Assembly: GCA_905203015.1 (NCBI GenBank)
Contig: CAJKUC010000003.1
Coordinates: 61,378-125,377 of the forward strand
Length of the DNA stretch: 64,000 bases
Source: an uncultured Christensenella sp.
GTDB lineage: Bacteria; Bacillota; Clostridia; Christensenellales; Borkfalkiaceae
Reading direction: 5' to 3'
The notes below the pieces were generated by a model. That model worked only from the letters and a program-made list of their open reading frames with translations, was not told the DNA's origin and searched no databases. Made by a program: the position numbers and the translations under genes. Positions 18,495-27,771 of the stretch are shown in pieces. Position 1 is the stretch's first letter; every line of letters begins with the position of its first letter.

Positions 18495-18707
18495 ATGAGT
18501 CAAGGTACGGTGAAATGGTTCAATTCGGAGAAAGGATACGGATTCATTGCCGGCGATGAAGGCGGCGACGACGTATTCGTACACTACTCCGCTATCCAAG
18601 CCGAAGGTTACAGAAGCCTGAAAGAAGGGCAGAAAGTTTCCTACGAAACGGAAGCAGATCCTAAAAATCCCAACAAGTTGCGCGCCATCAACGTGCACGC
18701 GCTGTAA
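18495..18707 (+). CDS. cold-shock protein, CspA family
   Basis: This 70-residue single cold-shock domain binds single-stranded RNA and DNA and acts as an RNA chaperone. RNP1 (KGYGFI) and RNP2 (DVFVHY) are intact, and the N terminus MSQGTVKWFNSEKGYGFI is typical. AGGAGG lies 11 nt upstream. The gene is monocistronic, with its own promoter and a strong terminator. Which csp paralogue it corresponds to cannot be told. Confidence 0.97.
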   Translation: MSQGTVKWFNSEKGYGFIAGDEGGDDVFVHYSAIQAEGYRSLKEGQKVSYETEADPKNPNKLRAINVHAL

Positions 18708-18778
18708 AGCGCGTTTTGCGGCGTTTGTGCGATAAGCATATTTATTCCGCAACGTAAAGGACGAAAAAGGTATTTTTC

Positions 18779-18821
18779 AACCGCACGATCCCCCGATCTT
18801 TCGGGCGTGCGGTTCTTTTTT
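18779..18821 (+). terminator. strong intrinsic terminator after the cold-shock gene
   Basis: AACCGCACG (18779-18787) pairs with CGTGCGGTT (18806-18814), with an inner CCCGA/TCGGG stem, followed by CTTTTTTG. Confidence 0.92.
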
Positions 18822-19006
18822 GAAAAGGGCGTTGCTTTTGGTATTGTTTCAGAAGACGCTTTCCGGTGTTTTCGGGGCGATTCGCAAATGTTTCCGGGCG
18901 TGGATTCGGCGAACCCCCGGGCGGGCGATTGCGATAAAAACGCTCTCCGCAAAGGCAAAACGCGGCGGCAGATAAGATAAAACGGCAGGCAAAAAAACAG
19001 GTGTGT

Positions 19007-19999
19007 ATGACGGAAGAAAGACCGATAACAACAAACGGCGGAGCGGAATACGCGGAAACGGATGAAGAAAGCACGATTGTGCCCGCATCCTCTGTTTCGC
19101 AAAACGAAACGACCGCAGAAGAAATTAAAGACGGAGATACCGCGGCGCAAAATACGGAAAGCGCGAAAAAACGCGGCGTTTTCGCGCGCTTATCGGCTTG
19201 GTTTTCCGAAAAGAAAGCGTTTTTAAAAGAGGCGATCAAAGAGCGCGCAGGCGAACTGGAAAACGCGAAAAAGAAACGGATCATCGCGGGGATCGCCGCA
19301 GCCGCGCTCGTTGTGTTTTTTGTGCTGTTCTATCTTTTCGTGGGGATCAAAATCGCCGATTTCGTAAAAGATCCGCGGGGCTTCAAGGAATGGATAGAGG
19401 GATTCGACGAGGGCAGCGTTGCGATTTTCGTGGGACTTCGGGTGATCATGACGGTGTTTCGTGTGATTCCGGGCGGACCTTTGCAATTTGCGGGCGGTTG
19501 CGCGTTCGGCACCTGGGGCGGGCTTTTATGGTGTATGGTGGGCTCTGCAATCGGCACGCTGATTATTTTCTTTCTGGGAAAAAGATACGGAACGAAACTG
19601 GTGGGGCTCTTCGTCTCTCCCGAAAAAATGCGATCCGCCGCGCTTCTGAAAGACAAGAAAAAAAGAAACGTATGGCTGTTTCTGATGAATTTTCTTCCGG
19701 GAACGCCGAAAGATATTTTCACGTGGGTTGCCGCGCTTGCGGACGACGGCTCGGTTTCTTCCATTCTCGTGATATTGTTATCGCGGATTCCGTCGGTGCT
19801 GGCTTCCACCTGGAGCGGGCACGAACTGATGCAGGAAAACTACCTTGTTTCGGGAATTATTTTCGGCGCGCTGCTGGTGATCGGCATCGTCTGTTCGTAT
19901 TTTTATAAAAAGATCTCGAAGAAAAAGGAAAAGGCTGCGGAAATCGCCGCAAAAGAAGAAGCGGAAAACGGCGTCGGAGACGGAGAAAAACAGGCGTGA
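19007..19999 (+). CDS. VTT-domain (TVP38/TMEM64, DedA-like) membrane protein
   Basis: After an acidic, low-complexity cytosolic segment of about 85 residues comes a first membrane helix (about residues 88-115). The central VTT region follows, with the typical GGPLQFAGGCAFGTWGG loop and RIPSVLASTWSG, and then a last helix and a lysine/glutamate-rich tail. Related proteins act as lipid scramblases or polyprenyl-phosphate flippases; the substrate here is unknown. I chose the ATG at 19007, although a GTG two codons upstream (19001) is possible; both have only AGGTG-like SD sequences. The stop overlaps the GTG of the next gene by 4 nt (GTGA). Confidence 0.85.
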   Translation: MTEERPITTNGGAEYAETDEESTIVPASSVSQNETTAEEIKDGDTAAQNTESAKKRGVFARLSAWFSEKKAFLKEAIKERAGELENAKKKRIIAGIAAAALVVFFVLFYLFVGIKIADFVKDPRGFKEWIEGFDEGSVAIFVGLRVIMTVFRVIPGGPLQFAGGCAFGTWGGLLWCMVGSAIGTLIIFFLGKRYGTKLVGLFVSPEKMRSAALLKDKKKRNVWLFLMNFLPGTPKDIFTWVAALADDGSVSSILVILLSRIPSVLASTWSGHELMQENYLVSGIIFGALLVIGIVCSYFYKKISKKKEKAAEIAAKEEAENGVGDGEKQA

Positions 20000-20319
20000 A
20001 CGGCGAAGAAAACAAGCACGGAAAGAGTGAACCGCAAGGCGGAAAGAACGAAAACGACGAGGGTAGCGGCGCGGTAAACCCGATTAAAAAAGGAAAATAC
20101 CGCCATTTCAAAGGGAACGAATACGAAGTGCTGTGCGTGGCGCGCGATTCCGAAACGCTGCGCGATATGGTGGTGTATAAAGCGTTGTACGGCGAGGGGC
20201 GGATATGGGTGCGCCCTGCGGAAATGTGGAGCGAAACCGTGGTAAAAGACGGCGTTGAAACGCCGCGGTTCGTATATATCGGCGAAAAAGAACCGGACGA
20301 AACGAAAAAAGAAAGATAA
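19996..20319 (+). CDS. DUF1653 protein
   Basis: The C-terminal half contains the DUF1653 signature GKYRHFKGNEYEVL, followed by VVYKALYGEGRIWVRPAEMW. The first 35 residues are polar and probably disordered. The function of the family is unknown. Translation would start at GTG, overlapping the stop of the upstream VTT gene (GTGA), which implies coupling. 107 residues is a little longer than the domain alone. Confidence 0.88.
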   Translation: MNGEENKHGKSEPQGGKNENDEGSGAVNPIKKGKYRHFKGNEYEVLCVARDSETLRDMVVYKALYGEGRIWVRPAEMWSETVVKDGVETPRFVYIGEKEPDETKKER

Positions 20320-20632
20320 AGCGGCATAAACCGTTTTTGGCACGGAACCGTGCGCTTTTAAGTCGCAGAACAAGGGCGCAAGGGAAAATTTTGTGACAGC
20401 GTTCGGCGAAAAACACGATCTGCCGCAAAACGCGGGCCGTAACGGGCGGAAAAAATACAAAGAAATGCAAAGCGCAAAATAAAAATAAAAACAGGCGGAC
20501 GGACGCGGATCGCCGCGCCGATACGTCACGGATTCGGCGGAAAAGAACGAACGCGGGCTTCCCGAAGCGGAAAGTCGGCGTTATTTTTTTTTAATCGGGC
20601 GGGGAAAACGGAAGAAAACGGCGGGTATATTA
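20320..20632. other. intergenic region upstream of galK
   Basis: No convincing gene lies here. A short GCACGG/CCGTGC inverted repeat (20340-20353) followed by a few T residues could be a weak terminator for the preceding pair. The rest is purine-rich sequence without recognisable motifs. Confidence 0.5.
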
Positions 20633-20661
20633 TTGACTTTTGTTTTTGAATATGATATAAT
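20633..20661 (+). promoter_or_regulatory. sigma-A promoter for galKT
   Basis: TTGACT (20633-20638), 17 bp and TATAAT (20656-20661) form a near-consensus promoter. Transcription would begin near 20668, just before the inverted repeat at 20675. Confidence 0.85.
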
Positions 20662-20674
20662 TGATACATAAGTT

Positions 20675-20689
20675 TGATAATTATTATCG
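20675..20689 (+). promoter_or_regulatory. Fur-type 7-1-7 operator candidate in the galK leader
   Basis: TGATAATTATTATCG matches the Bacillus-type Fur consensus TGATAATNATTATCA at 13 of 14 fixed positions, and contains a perfect GATAAT-T-ATTATC palindrome (20676-20688). It would cover about +8 to +22 of the galKT transcript, a position where a repressor could block RNA polymerase. PerR and Zur consensus sites match less well. Confidence 0.5.
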
Positions 20690-20755
20690 TAATTTCGGTA
20701 GAAAGCATCGGATTTATGTGAAAAATTCTCTGTATCGGGGAGGCAAAAGGTAAAA

Positions 20756-21913
20756 ATGGAACGAAAAGAAGCGCAGGAACTGTATGAAAAGTTATTTCAT
20801 CATTCCGCAGAAGATTTATTCACTGCGGCGGGGCGGATTAACGTGATCGGCGAGCACGTGGATTATTGCGGGGGCAAGGTGTTTCCTGCGGCGTTGAATC
20901 TCCGTTGCAACGTTTACGGGCGCAAAAACGGCGAAAACGTGATCCGCGTGGCGGCTTCCGATCTGCAGACGGTGGTGGAACTGGAAATCGATAAAATCGG
21001 CGAATACAAGTCTTTGAAATGGGGCAACTATCAGGCGGGTGTGGCGTATTACCTGCAGGAGAGCGGCACGCCGCTTACGGGTTGCGATCTTTTATACGAT
21101 TGCACCGTTCCTTTCGGCAGCGGGCTTTCTTCTTCGGCGGCGATCGAAGTATCCACGGCCGTGGCGCTTTCGGAATACGCTGGTGTGCCTTACGATAAAG
21201 TGCAACTCGCGCTGATTTCGCAACGTGCGGAAAACAAGTATGCGGGCGTGAACTGCGGAATTATGGATCAGTTCGCCTCCGCCATGGGAAAAAAGGATCA
21301 TGCGATTCTGCTCGATTGCTCTACGCTTGCCTACGAATACGTGCCTTTGAAACTGGGCGATTACTGCATCGTGGTGGCGAACTGCAACAAGCCGCACAAT
21401 CTGGTGGAGAGCAAGTATAACGTGCGCCGCCACGAAGTGGAAGTGGCGTTGAAAAAGATTCAGGAAGTGAAGCCGATCAAAGCCCTTGCCGAACTTTCCG
21501 TGGAGGAATTCAACGAAGTGAAATATCTGCTTTCGGGCGTGGTGGAAAAACGCGCGGAACACGTTGTGACGGAGTGCGCGCGCGTGACGGAAGCGGTGGC
21601 GGCGCTGAAACGCGGAGACCTTGCGGAACTGGGCAGACTTCTGAACGAAAGCCATTATTCCCTTCGCGATCTTTACGAGGTGACGGGAAAGGAACTGGAT
21701 ATGCTTTCTTCGCTGGCGAGAAAAGAGGCGGGTTGCCTCGGTTCTCGTATGATCGGCGCGGGATTCGGCGGCTGCACGATTTCCATCGTGAAAAAATCGG
21801 CGGTGGAAGGATTCATCCGCCGTGTGGACAGAGCGTATTTCGACGCGATCGGCTATCGCGCTTCGTTCTACGAAACGTCGATCGAAGACGGCGTCACCGT
21901 ATCGAAACTGTAA
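20756..21913 (+). CDS. galK: galactokinase
   Basis: GalK phosphorylates alpha-D-galactose to galactose-1-phosphate, the first committed Leloir step. It is a GHMP kinase: the substrate-binding GRINVIGEHVDYCGG is at residues 26-40, the ATP loop PFGSGLSSSAA near residue 118 and motif 3 GAGFGGCTISIV near the C terminus. 385 residues is normal. GGGGAGG precedes the ATG. galT follows 28 bp downstream, so the two form an operon. galE is not in the window. Confidence 0.96.
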   Translation: MERKEAQELYEKLFHHSAEDLFTAAGRINVIGEHVDYCGGKVFPAALNLRCNVYGRKNGENVIRVAASDLQTVVELEIDKIGEYKSLKWGNYQAGVAYYLQESGTPLTGCDLLYDCTVPFGSGLSSSAAIEVSTAVALSEYAGVPYDKVQLALISQRAENKYAGVNCGIMDQFASAMGKKDHAILLDCSTLAYEYVPLKLGDYCIVVANCNKPHNLVESKYNVRRHEVEVALKKIQEVKPIKALAELSVEEFNEVKYLLSGVVEKRAEHVVTECARVTEAVAALKRGDLAELGRLLNESHYSLRDLYEVTGKELDMLSSLARKEAGCLGSRMIGAGFGGCTISIVKKSAVEGFIRRVDRAYFDAIGYRASFYETSIEDGVTVSKL

Positions 21914-21941
21914 GGCATTTTCGCGCGGGAGGAAAAATTAT

Positions 21942-23450
21942 ATGATCAATCAGGTGATCAGCGATCTTATCGAATATGCGAAAATTCATCTCGGTTTGCC
22001 GAAGGCGGACGAGGAATATGCGACGAATCTTCTGATGACGAAGTTTGCGCTGAACGAAATCAAGCCGTGCTGGGTGAACAAAAAGAAAATCGCGGAGATG
22101 GCTTCGCCCGACGAATTGCTTGCCGAAGTGAAAGAGTATGCCCTGAATAACGGGCTGATCGAAGAGGGCGAAGAAGAGTTTTTCACTTCCGACGTTCTGG
22201 ATATGCTTTCGCCGCGGCCTTCCGCCGTTGTGGAAAAATTCAACGAACTGCATGAAAAATCGCCCGCCGCGGCGTTCGATATGCTCTACGATCTGGGCGT
22301 GAAAAACGATTACGTGAAGGCTTCCGCCATCGCGAAAAACGAATACTGGCAGACGATGACAACGCGGATTCCCATCGAGATCACGATCAATTTAAGCAAA
22401 CCGGAAAAGAACAACAAACTGACGGCGAAACTGAGAAACGTTTCCGCGGGATACCCGAAATGCATGCTGTGCAAGGAAAACGTGGGCTACGTGGGGCAGG
22501 GGCGCACGCGGCGCAATATGCGCGTGATTCCCCTTCGTCTTGCGGGAGAGGATTGGTTCTGGCAGTTTTCGCCGTATGCGTATTTCTATCAGCACGGAAT
22601 CGCGATCAACCGCAAGCACACGCCTATGGCTTTGACGGAAAAAACGACGAGAAAACTGCTGGATTTCGTGGATTATGCGCCCGATTACTGCATCGGATCG
22701 AACGCCCCTTTGCCCATTGTGGGAGGAAGTATTCTCGCGCACGAACATTTTCAGGGCGGAAAGCACGTGTTCCCGATGTTCTTATGCGATAAGGGCGAAG
22801 AAATATGCAAAACGGAAAACGGCGTAAGCGTATATCTGCCCGATTGGTACAACAGCGTGATTCTGCTGGAAGGCGCGGATAAAAACGCCTTGTGCGACAC
22901 GGCGGCGGGGATTCTGAATACGTGGCTGGATTATTCCGACGAGAGCGTGGGCATCATCGCAAAGACGGACGCGCCGCACAACACGCTTTCGCCGATTGCG
23001 AGAAAGACGGAAAACGGGTATCAGGTGTATCTGCTGTTGCGCAACAATCGCTGCGACGAAACGCATCCCGACGGGATTTTTCACGCGCATAAGGAATATC
23101 ACAATATCAAAAGCGAATCGATCGGGCTGATCGAGGCGATGGGAAGATTTATTCTGCCCGGAAGATTGCACAGGCAATTGAAAGAAGTGCGGAAATTCCT
23201 GACGGGCGAAAATACGGAAATCGGCGAAGATATGAAGATTCATGCCGGAATGATTCGTATTCTTACGGAAAAATACGGCACGAAAAATTCGGAGGAAGAA
23301 GCGGAGAGACTTGTGACGACGTACGTGGAAAACGTATGCGAAAATATTCTGGATAATACCGCCGTATTCAAGCGCGACGAAAAAGGAAAAGCCGCGTTCG
23401 GCAGATTTTTAAGCGCGTGCGGATTGATCGGAAAGCCGTGCGAGGCGTAA
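21942..23450 (+). CDS. galT: UDP-glucose--hexose-1-phosphate uridylyltransferase, Firmicutes GalT type
   Basis: GalT exchanges UMP between UDP-glucose and galactose-1-phosphate. The 502 residues are of the long Firmicutes class (GalT N- and C-terminal domains), about 150 residues longer than E. coli GalT. The start MINQVISDLIEYA has GGGAGG 9 nt upstream; the frame is open further 5', into galK, but that part is a shadow. An HEHFQGG segment supplies the histidine-rich active-site region of the class. It completes a galKT operon that ends at a terminator. Confidence 0.94.
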   Translation: MINQVISDLIEYAKIHLGLPKADEEYATNLLMTKFALNEIKPCWVNKKKIAEMASPDELLAEVKEYALNNGLIEEGEEEFFTSDVLDMLSPRPSAVVEKFNELHEKSPAAAFDMLYDLGVKNDYVKASAIAKNEYWQTMTTRIPIEITINLSKPEKNNKLTAKLRNVSAGYPKCMLCKENVGYVGQGRTRRNMRVIPLRLAGEDWFWQFSPYAYFYQHGIAINRKHTPMALTEKTTRKLLDFVDYAPDYCIGSNAPLPIVGGSILAHEHFQGGKHVFPMFLCDKGEEICKTENGVSVYLPDWYNSVILLEGADKNALCDTAAGILNTWLDYSDESVGIIAKTDAPHNTLSPIARKTENGYQVYLLLRNNRCDETHPDGIFHAHKEYHNIKSESIGLIEAMGRFILPGRLHRQLKEVRKFLTGENTEIGEDMKIHAGMIRILTEKYGTKNSEEEAERLVTTYVENVCENILDNTAVFKRDEKGKAAFGRFLSACGLIGKPCEA

Positions 23451-23478
23451 CGTGGCATTTCGGCGGGCACCGATCGAT

Positions 23479-23501
23479 TCGGCGGATCCCGCCGATTTTT
23501 T
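23479..23501 (+). terminator. intrinsic terminator after galT
   Basis: TCGGCGG (23479-23485) and CCGCCGA (23489-23495) flank a 3-nt loop and run into six T residues. Confidence 0.85.
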
Positions 23502-23945
23502 CGCGCTTGATTTCACGTGACCGAACGGGCATATGGGAAAAAGCGGAAGGGGAAAAACGGAGAAATCCGTCGTTTTTTCGCATATGCGGCGGCGGGGATA
23601 TGTCGAAAGGAGAAAATTCGTCTTTTTTCGCGAAAAAATGCGTGATTTCAGCCGATACCACCGTTATACGACAAATGAGCCGAAACGCACGTGCGGGGGA
23701 TCGCATACGTTTTTTACGTAACCCGATAGGGGATTTTGCCGTTTTTTATTTTTACGCCGCGTATATGCGGGGCTTTACATATGCGGCTTTGCGGCGTGTT
23801 TTTTTGAGCACGACGGCGATTTTCGTTTTTTCGGCGCCGCGACGGGTATAGACGGGCATACGGGCGGCGCATTAACGAAGAATACGCCGCGTATAAACGG
23901 ATCGTTCCGAAAATATAAATAAATCGAAATAAACTAAAAACAAGC
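23502..23945. other. intergenic region upstream of glpK
   Basis: Several short open frames exist, but none has an SD, a family resemblance or normal codon use. ATATGCGG and CGCCGCGTAT words recur (for example 23754-23770). I could not identify a convincing sigma-A promoter for glpK here. Confidence 0.4.
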
Positions 23946-23979
23946 CGTTGCGCCGTGAAAAAACGGGGCGCGGGCAACG
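23946..23979 (+). other. hairpin directly before the glpK SD
   Basis: CGTTGC (23946-23951) pairs with GCAACG (23974-23979), with an inner GCCGT/ACGG pairing. The purine-rich SD region (GCGGGGG) begins a few bases later. There is no T tract. Confidence 0.5.
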
Positions 23980-24001
23980 AAAGCGGGGGCTGAAACAAAA
24001 A

Positions 24002-25489
24002 ATGAAATACGTACTTGCGTTGGATCAGGGAACAACGTCGTCGCGTGCGGCGATCGTTGGCGAAGACGGAAAAATCGTGTGTATTTTAAACAGAGAATTT
24101 CCGCAGATCTACCCGAGAGAGGGCTGGGTGGAGCACGATCCGATGGATATATGGTCCAGCCAATACGGAATAATGATGGAGGCGATCGCGAAAAGCGGGA
24201 TTTCCGTGGAGGACATCGCTTCGATCGGCATCACGAATCAGCGCGAAACCACGATCGTGTGGGAAAAGGCGACGGGTAAGCCCGTGTATAACGCCATCGT
24301 ATGGCAATGCAGGCGCACGGCGGAGCGGATCGAAGAGATCGTAAAATCGGGCGCGGGGGAAAGCATACGCGAAAAAACGGGGCTGATTCCCGACGCGTAT
24401 TTTTCCGCGTCGAAAATCGAATGGATTCTGGATAAAGCAGATCCGCAACGGGTGCGGGCGAAAAAAGGCGAATTGCTGTTTGGTACGGTGGATTCGTATC
24501 TTGTGTGGAAACTGACGGACGGAAAAGTGCACGCCACCGATCGGACGAACGCCGCGCGGACGATGCTTTTCAATATCCGCACCATGCAGTGGGATAAAGA
24601 TCTTCTCGATCTTTTTAATATTCCCGAAGAAATGCTGCCGCAGGTGCTCTGTTCGGGCGATAATTTCGGCTTCGCGCCCGTCGGCGGAAGGGAAATTCCC
24701 ATTTTGGGCGTGGCGGGCGATCAGCAGGCGGCTTTATTCGGGCAATGCTGTTTTTCGGCGGGAGAGGCGAAAAATACGTACGGAACAGGGTGCTTTCTTC
24801 TGATGAATACGGGAAACGTGCCAGCGAAGAGCGAAAACGGCTTGCTTACCACTGTGGCGGCGACGTTACGCGGGGAAGAAGCGCAATATGCGCTGGAAGG
24901 CAGCGTATTTATCGGCGGGGCGGTGATTCAGTGGCTGCGCGACGAAATGCGTTTTTTTGCGGAGAGCAAAGACGCGGAATATTATGCGGGAAAAGTGCCC
25001 GATACGGGCGGCGTGTATCTCGTTCCCGCGTTTACGGGGATCGGCGCGCCCTATTGGGATATGTATGCGCGCGGTATTCTTGTGGGAATCACGAGAGGCA
25101 CGCGCAGAGAACATATTATCCGCGCGGCGCAGGAATCCATCGCGTTTCAGTCGGCGGAACTCATCTTTGCCATGGAGCGGGATACGGGAATTACGCTGAA
25201 AACGCTGAAAACGGACGGCGGGGCTTCGCGCGACGAATTTCTGATGCAGTTTCAGGCGGATATTGCGGATAAAAAGGTGGTGCGGCCGGTGATTCGGGAA
25301 ACCACGGCGCTCGGCGCGGCGTTTCTCGCGGGGCTGGGCTCGGGCGTATGGAAAGATAAAAAGGAACTGAAAAAATTGTGGCAGGCGGATAAAAAATATG
25401 TGCCTTCGATGAACAGGGAAGAACGCGAAAAAAGGCTGGATAAATGGCGCGACGCCGTGCGCCGTTGCCTCGGCTGGGCGAAAGAATAA
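24002..25489 (+). CDS. glpK: glycerol kinase
   Basis: GlpK makes sn-glycerol-3-phosphate from glycerol and ATP. It is an FGGY kinase: the phosphate loop DQGTTSSRA is at residues 8-16, and the family signatures GAPYWDMYARG and LKTDGGASRDEFLMQ lie in the C-terminal lobe. 495 residues is normal. The start at 24002 (MKYVLALDQG) fits the family, with a weak GGGGG SD. Unusually, glpF and glpD are not adjacent; GpsA (42777) supplies the same product from dihydroxyacetone phosphate. Confidence 0.96.
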   Translation: MKYVLALDQGTTSSRAAIVGEDGKIVCILNREFPQIYPREGWVEHDPMDIWSSQYGIMMEAIAKSGISVEDIASIGITNQRETTIVWEKATGKPVYNAIVWQCRRTAERIEEIVKSGAGESIREKTGLIPDAYFSASKIEWILDKADPQRVRAKKGELLFGTVDSYLVWKLTDGKVHATDRTNAARTMLFNIRTMQWDKDLLDLFNIPEEMLPQVLCSGDNFGFAPVGGREIPILGVAGDQQAALFGQCCFSAGEAKNTYGTGCFLLMNTGNVPAKSENGLLTTVAATLRGEEAQYALEGSVFIGGAVIQWLRDEMRFFAESKDAEYYAGKVPDTGGVYLVPAFTGIGAPYWDMYARGILVGITRGTRREHIIRAAQESIAFQSAELIFAMERDTGITLKTLKTDGGASRDEFLMQFQADIADKKVVRPVIRETTALGAAFLAGLGSGVWKDKKELKKLWQADKKYVPSMNREEREKRLDKWRDAVRRCLGWAKE

Positions 25490-25596
25490 GGAAAAAGCGG
25501 GAATTATGAAAAGTCGCCGCGAAAAAGTTCTGGCGGACGAATAACGAAAAAGAAAGGCGGAGCGGCGTAATCGCCGCAATATAAAATGAAACGATA

Positions 25597-25640
25597 AATC
25601 GGGCTGCGGGGAATTGTTCCCGCAGCCCGATTGCGATTTT
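25597..25640. terminator. bidirectional terminator between glpK and oleate hydratase
   Basis: A 14-bp perfect stem (25597-25610 with 25619-25632, GC-rich centre) separates two convergent genes. The T tracts on either side are weak, but stem strength and position support termination in both directions. Confidence 0.75.
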
Positions 25641-25698
25641 AAGAAACCCGACGGTTTGTTTCCGGATATTCCCGCTTTTGTTTTTTAAGAAAACGTAA

Positions 25699-27492
25699 TT
25701 ATTGAATCAGTCCGCTTTCTTTCAGAAGCAATTCGATGTCGGTGCCTTTCACCTTTTTCAGCACGATTTTCAACGCTTCCTTTTCGGCGAAGGAAAGTTT
25801 TACGTCGGTGATCGGGTGTTTATCGAGCGCGTAATAGCAGGCTCTTAAAAGTTCGCGCACGTCGTATTTGCTGCCCCACACTTCGGGCACGCCGCGGTCT
25901 ACGTTCAGCAGCGTGTACACCGCTTCCATACCCGTACGGATGGAGTATTCCGTGGTGAAAATCGTATCGCGCGGGGTTTCGGCGAACTGACCGAGAAAGG
26001 CGAAATTGACTGCGCCTTCGGGTACGACGAGCGGACGATCTTCGTTCTTTCTGGGCTGGAAGAACGCGTTGATATAGGGCATGAAGCAGGTGGTGGTGTT
26101 GCAGGCGTTTTTCGCGAGATCGTCGATTTCGTTTTCGGGAACGCCGATATGGTACAGCCATTCGCGGCAGACTTCCTCGCCCGTGCAGTCTCTCATCGCC
26201 TTCTTTACGTAGTTGCCTTCTTTATTCGTGTTCAGAGCGTACACCCATACGAGAACGGTGTTTTTATCCTGCGCTTTGAATTGCGGCTGACGATTGATCG
26301 TCCAGGAAAGATACCAGTTGTCTGTGCTGTCTTTCACGGTGACGATACCGCCCGTCGTCACTTTGCCCGCGCGGGGATCTCTCTTACAGATCGCCATGAT
26401 ATGGCGGATCACTTCTTCGTTCGAGGTGGCTACCGTGGCGCTCATCCAGTTGGTGGCTTCAAAATCGCTGCAGAATGCGTCGGGGTTGCCGTATTCGCCG
26501 TGTTTTGCCTGTTTCGCGATGTTCTTCCAGAGATCCCACGATTCGCCTGCGCCGTTTTTCACGTTGGAAATATCGGGCGCGTGCGTCTGATCGCCGTAGC
26601 AGGAAGTGTCGGTGCAGCAGCCGTTCGTGATGAATACGAGGTCGTCTTCGATCAGGTCGATCGTTTCCACCGTTTCGTCTTTCACGTACACGATCTGTTT
26701 CGCGATCTTTTTGCCGTTTTCTTCTTCGATCACAACGTTTTTCACGTCTACGCCGTATTCGATTTTCACGCCGTGCGATTCGAGATATTTCGTAAGCGGC
26801 AGAATCATGCTTTCATACTGATTGTATTTCGTGAAACGAAGGGCGGAAAAATCGGGCAAGCCGTCGATGTGGTGCACGTATCTGCAAAGATACCGCTTCA
26901 TTTCCAGCGCGCTGGACCAGCGTTGGAATGCGAACATCGTCTGCCAGTACAGCCAGAAATTCGTAGACCAGAAACTTTCGGGCAATACGTCGGAAATCTT
27001 CTTGCCTTCAAGGTCTTTTTCGGGCGTCATGAAAAGTTTGGAAAGGGCAATCGCGGATTTTTTATCGAGATTGAATTTTTTATCCGTGTGCGCGTCTTCG
27101 CCGCGATTCACCGTGGCGCGGCAGAGGGAATAATTCGGATCGTGCTTGTTCAGCCAATAGTATTCGTCGAGAACGGAAACTTCGGGATTTTCGATTGACG
27201 GAACGTCGCGGAACATATCCCACATCACCTCGAAGTGGTTGTCCATTTCTCTGCCGCCGCGCATGTAGAAGCCCTTGGTGATATCCTTTCTGCCGTCGCA
27301 ACTGCCGCCCGCGAGATCGAGTTTTTCGAGCAGGTGAATGTGCTCGCCTTTCATCTGTCCGTCGCGGACGAGATAGAACGCCGCCGAAAGACCTGCAAGA
27401 CCCGTGCCGATGATATAGGCGGATTTTTTATCTACGCCTTCGGGTTTTTCGGGATGCGCGAAAGATTCGTAAGTGCCTGCGGAATAATACAT
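25699..27492 (-). CDS. ohyA: oleate hydratase (myosin-cross-reactive antigen family)
   Basis: This FAD enzyme adds water to the cis-9 double bond of unsaturated fatty acids, giving 10-hydroxy acids; in other bacteria it detoxifies host or dietary oleate. The FAD loop GTGLAGLSAAF is at residues 29-39. RGGREM places Glu82, and MKRY places Tyr201, matching the residue numbers reported for the Staphylococcus aureus catalytic pair. 597 residues is the family length. CGGAGG lies upstream of the ATG, and a 7-bp hairpin (plus 27508-27533) precedes it. The gene has its own promoter downstream of the tetR terminator. Confidence 0.96.
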   Translation of the reverse strand: MYYSAGTYESFAHPEKPEGVDKKSAYIIGTGLAGLSAAFYLVRDGQMKGEHIHLLEKLDLAGGSCDGRKDITKGFYMRGGREMDNHFEVMWDMFRDVPSIENPEVSVLDEYYWLNKHDPNYSLCRATVNRGEDAHTDKKFNLDKKSAIALSKLFMTPEKDLEGKKISDVLPESFWSTNFWLYWQTMFAFQRWSSALEMKRYLCRYVHHIDGLPDFSALRFTKYNQYESMILPLTKYLESHGVKIEYGVDVKNVVIEEENGKKIAKQIVYVKDETVETIDLIEDDLVFITNGCCTDTSCYGDQTHAPDISNVKNGAGESWDLWKNIAKQAKHGEYGNPDAFCSDFEATNWMSATVATSNEEVIRHIMAICKRDPRAGKVTTGGIVTVKDSTDNWYLSWTINRQPQFKAQDKNTVLVWVYALNTNKEGNYVKKAMRDCTGEEVCREWLYHIGVPENEIDDLAKNACNTTTCFMPYINAFFQPRKNEDRPLVVPEGAVNFAFLGQFAETPRDTIFTTEYSIRTGMEAVYTLLNVDRGVPEVWGSKYDVRELLRACYYALDKHPITDVKLSFAEKEALKIVLKKVKGTDIELLLKESGLIQ

Positions 27493-27507
27493 AATTTTTA
27501 CCTCCGT

Positions 27508-27533
27508 GACGGGCGTTTTTTTCTTTGCCCGTC
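27508..27533 (-). other. leader hairpin before the oleate hydratase SD
   Basis: On the plus strand GACGGGC (27508-27514) and GCCCGTC (27527-27533) flank a 12-nt loop. On the mRNA the hairpin ends 2 bases before the SD (27501-27505). Confidence 0.5.
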
Positions 27534-27556
27534 GTTCATTTATTTTTTACAATCTT

Positions 27557-27565
27557 ATTATAACA
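27557..27565 (-). promoter_or_regulatory. extended -10 promoter for oleate hydratase
   Basis: Read on the minus strand, TGTTATAAT is a TGN-extended -10 box. The -35 region (TTTTAA, 17 bp upstream) is poor, which is usual for this promoter class and would leave room for an activator or repressor such as the upstream TetR protein. Confidence 0.55.
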
Positions 27566-27589
27566 CTTCTTTTCCGGAATTAAAATAGA

Positions 27590-27625
27590 CAAAAAAATTC
27601 CCGTGATAAAGATTTTATCGCGGGA
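27590..27625 (-). terminator. terminator after the tetR operon
   Basis: TCCCGTGATAAA (27599-27610) and TTTATCGCGGGA (27614-27625) pair with one G-T wobble, and seven A residues at 27591-27597 give a U tract on the minus-strand RNA. It separates tetR from the oleate hydratase promoter. Confidence 0.8.
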
Positions 27626-27771
27626 GAAACATTGCATAAAATTTTATCGTTTCGCGCATTTTGATAAAAAAACGCCGCGTGATTAAACGTGATTAAAAAA
27701 AAGATAAAAAAATTGCCGCAACGCGGAAAAACGTTACGGCGGAATATGTCGGCGGGCGGAGGCGGCTGATT

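Noticed and set aside
23417..23851. Small genes between galT and glpK
   Set aside because: The frames cross the galT terminator, have no SD and no family pattern.
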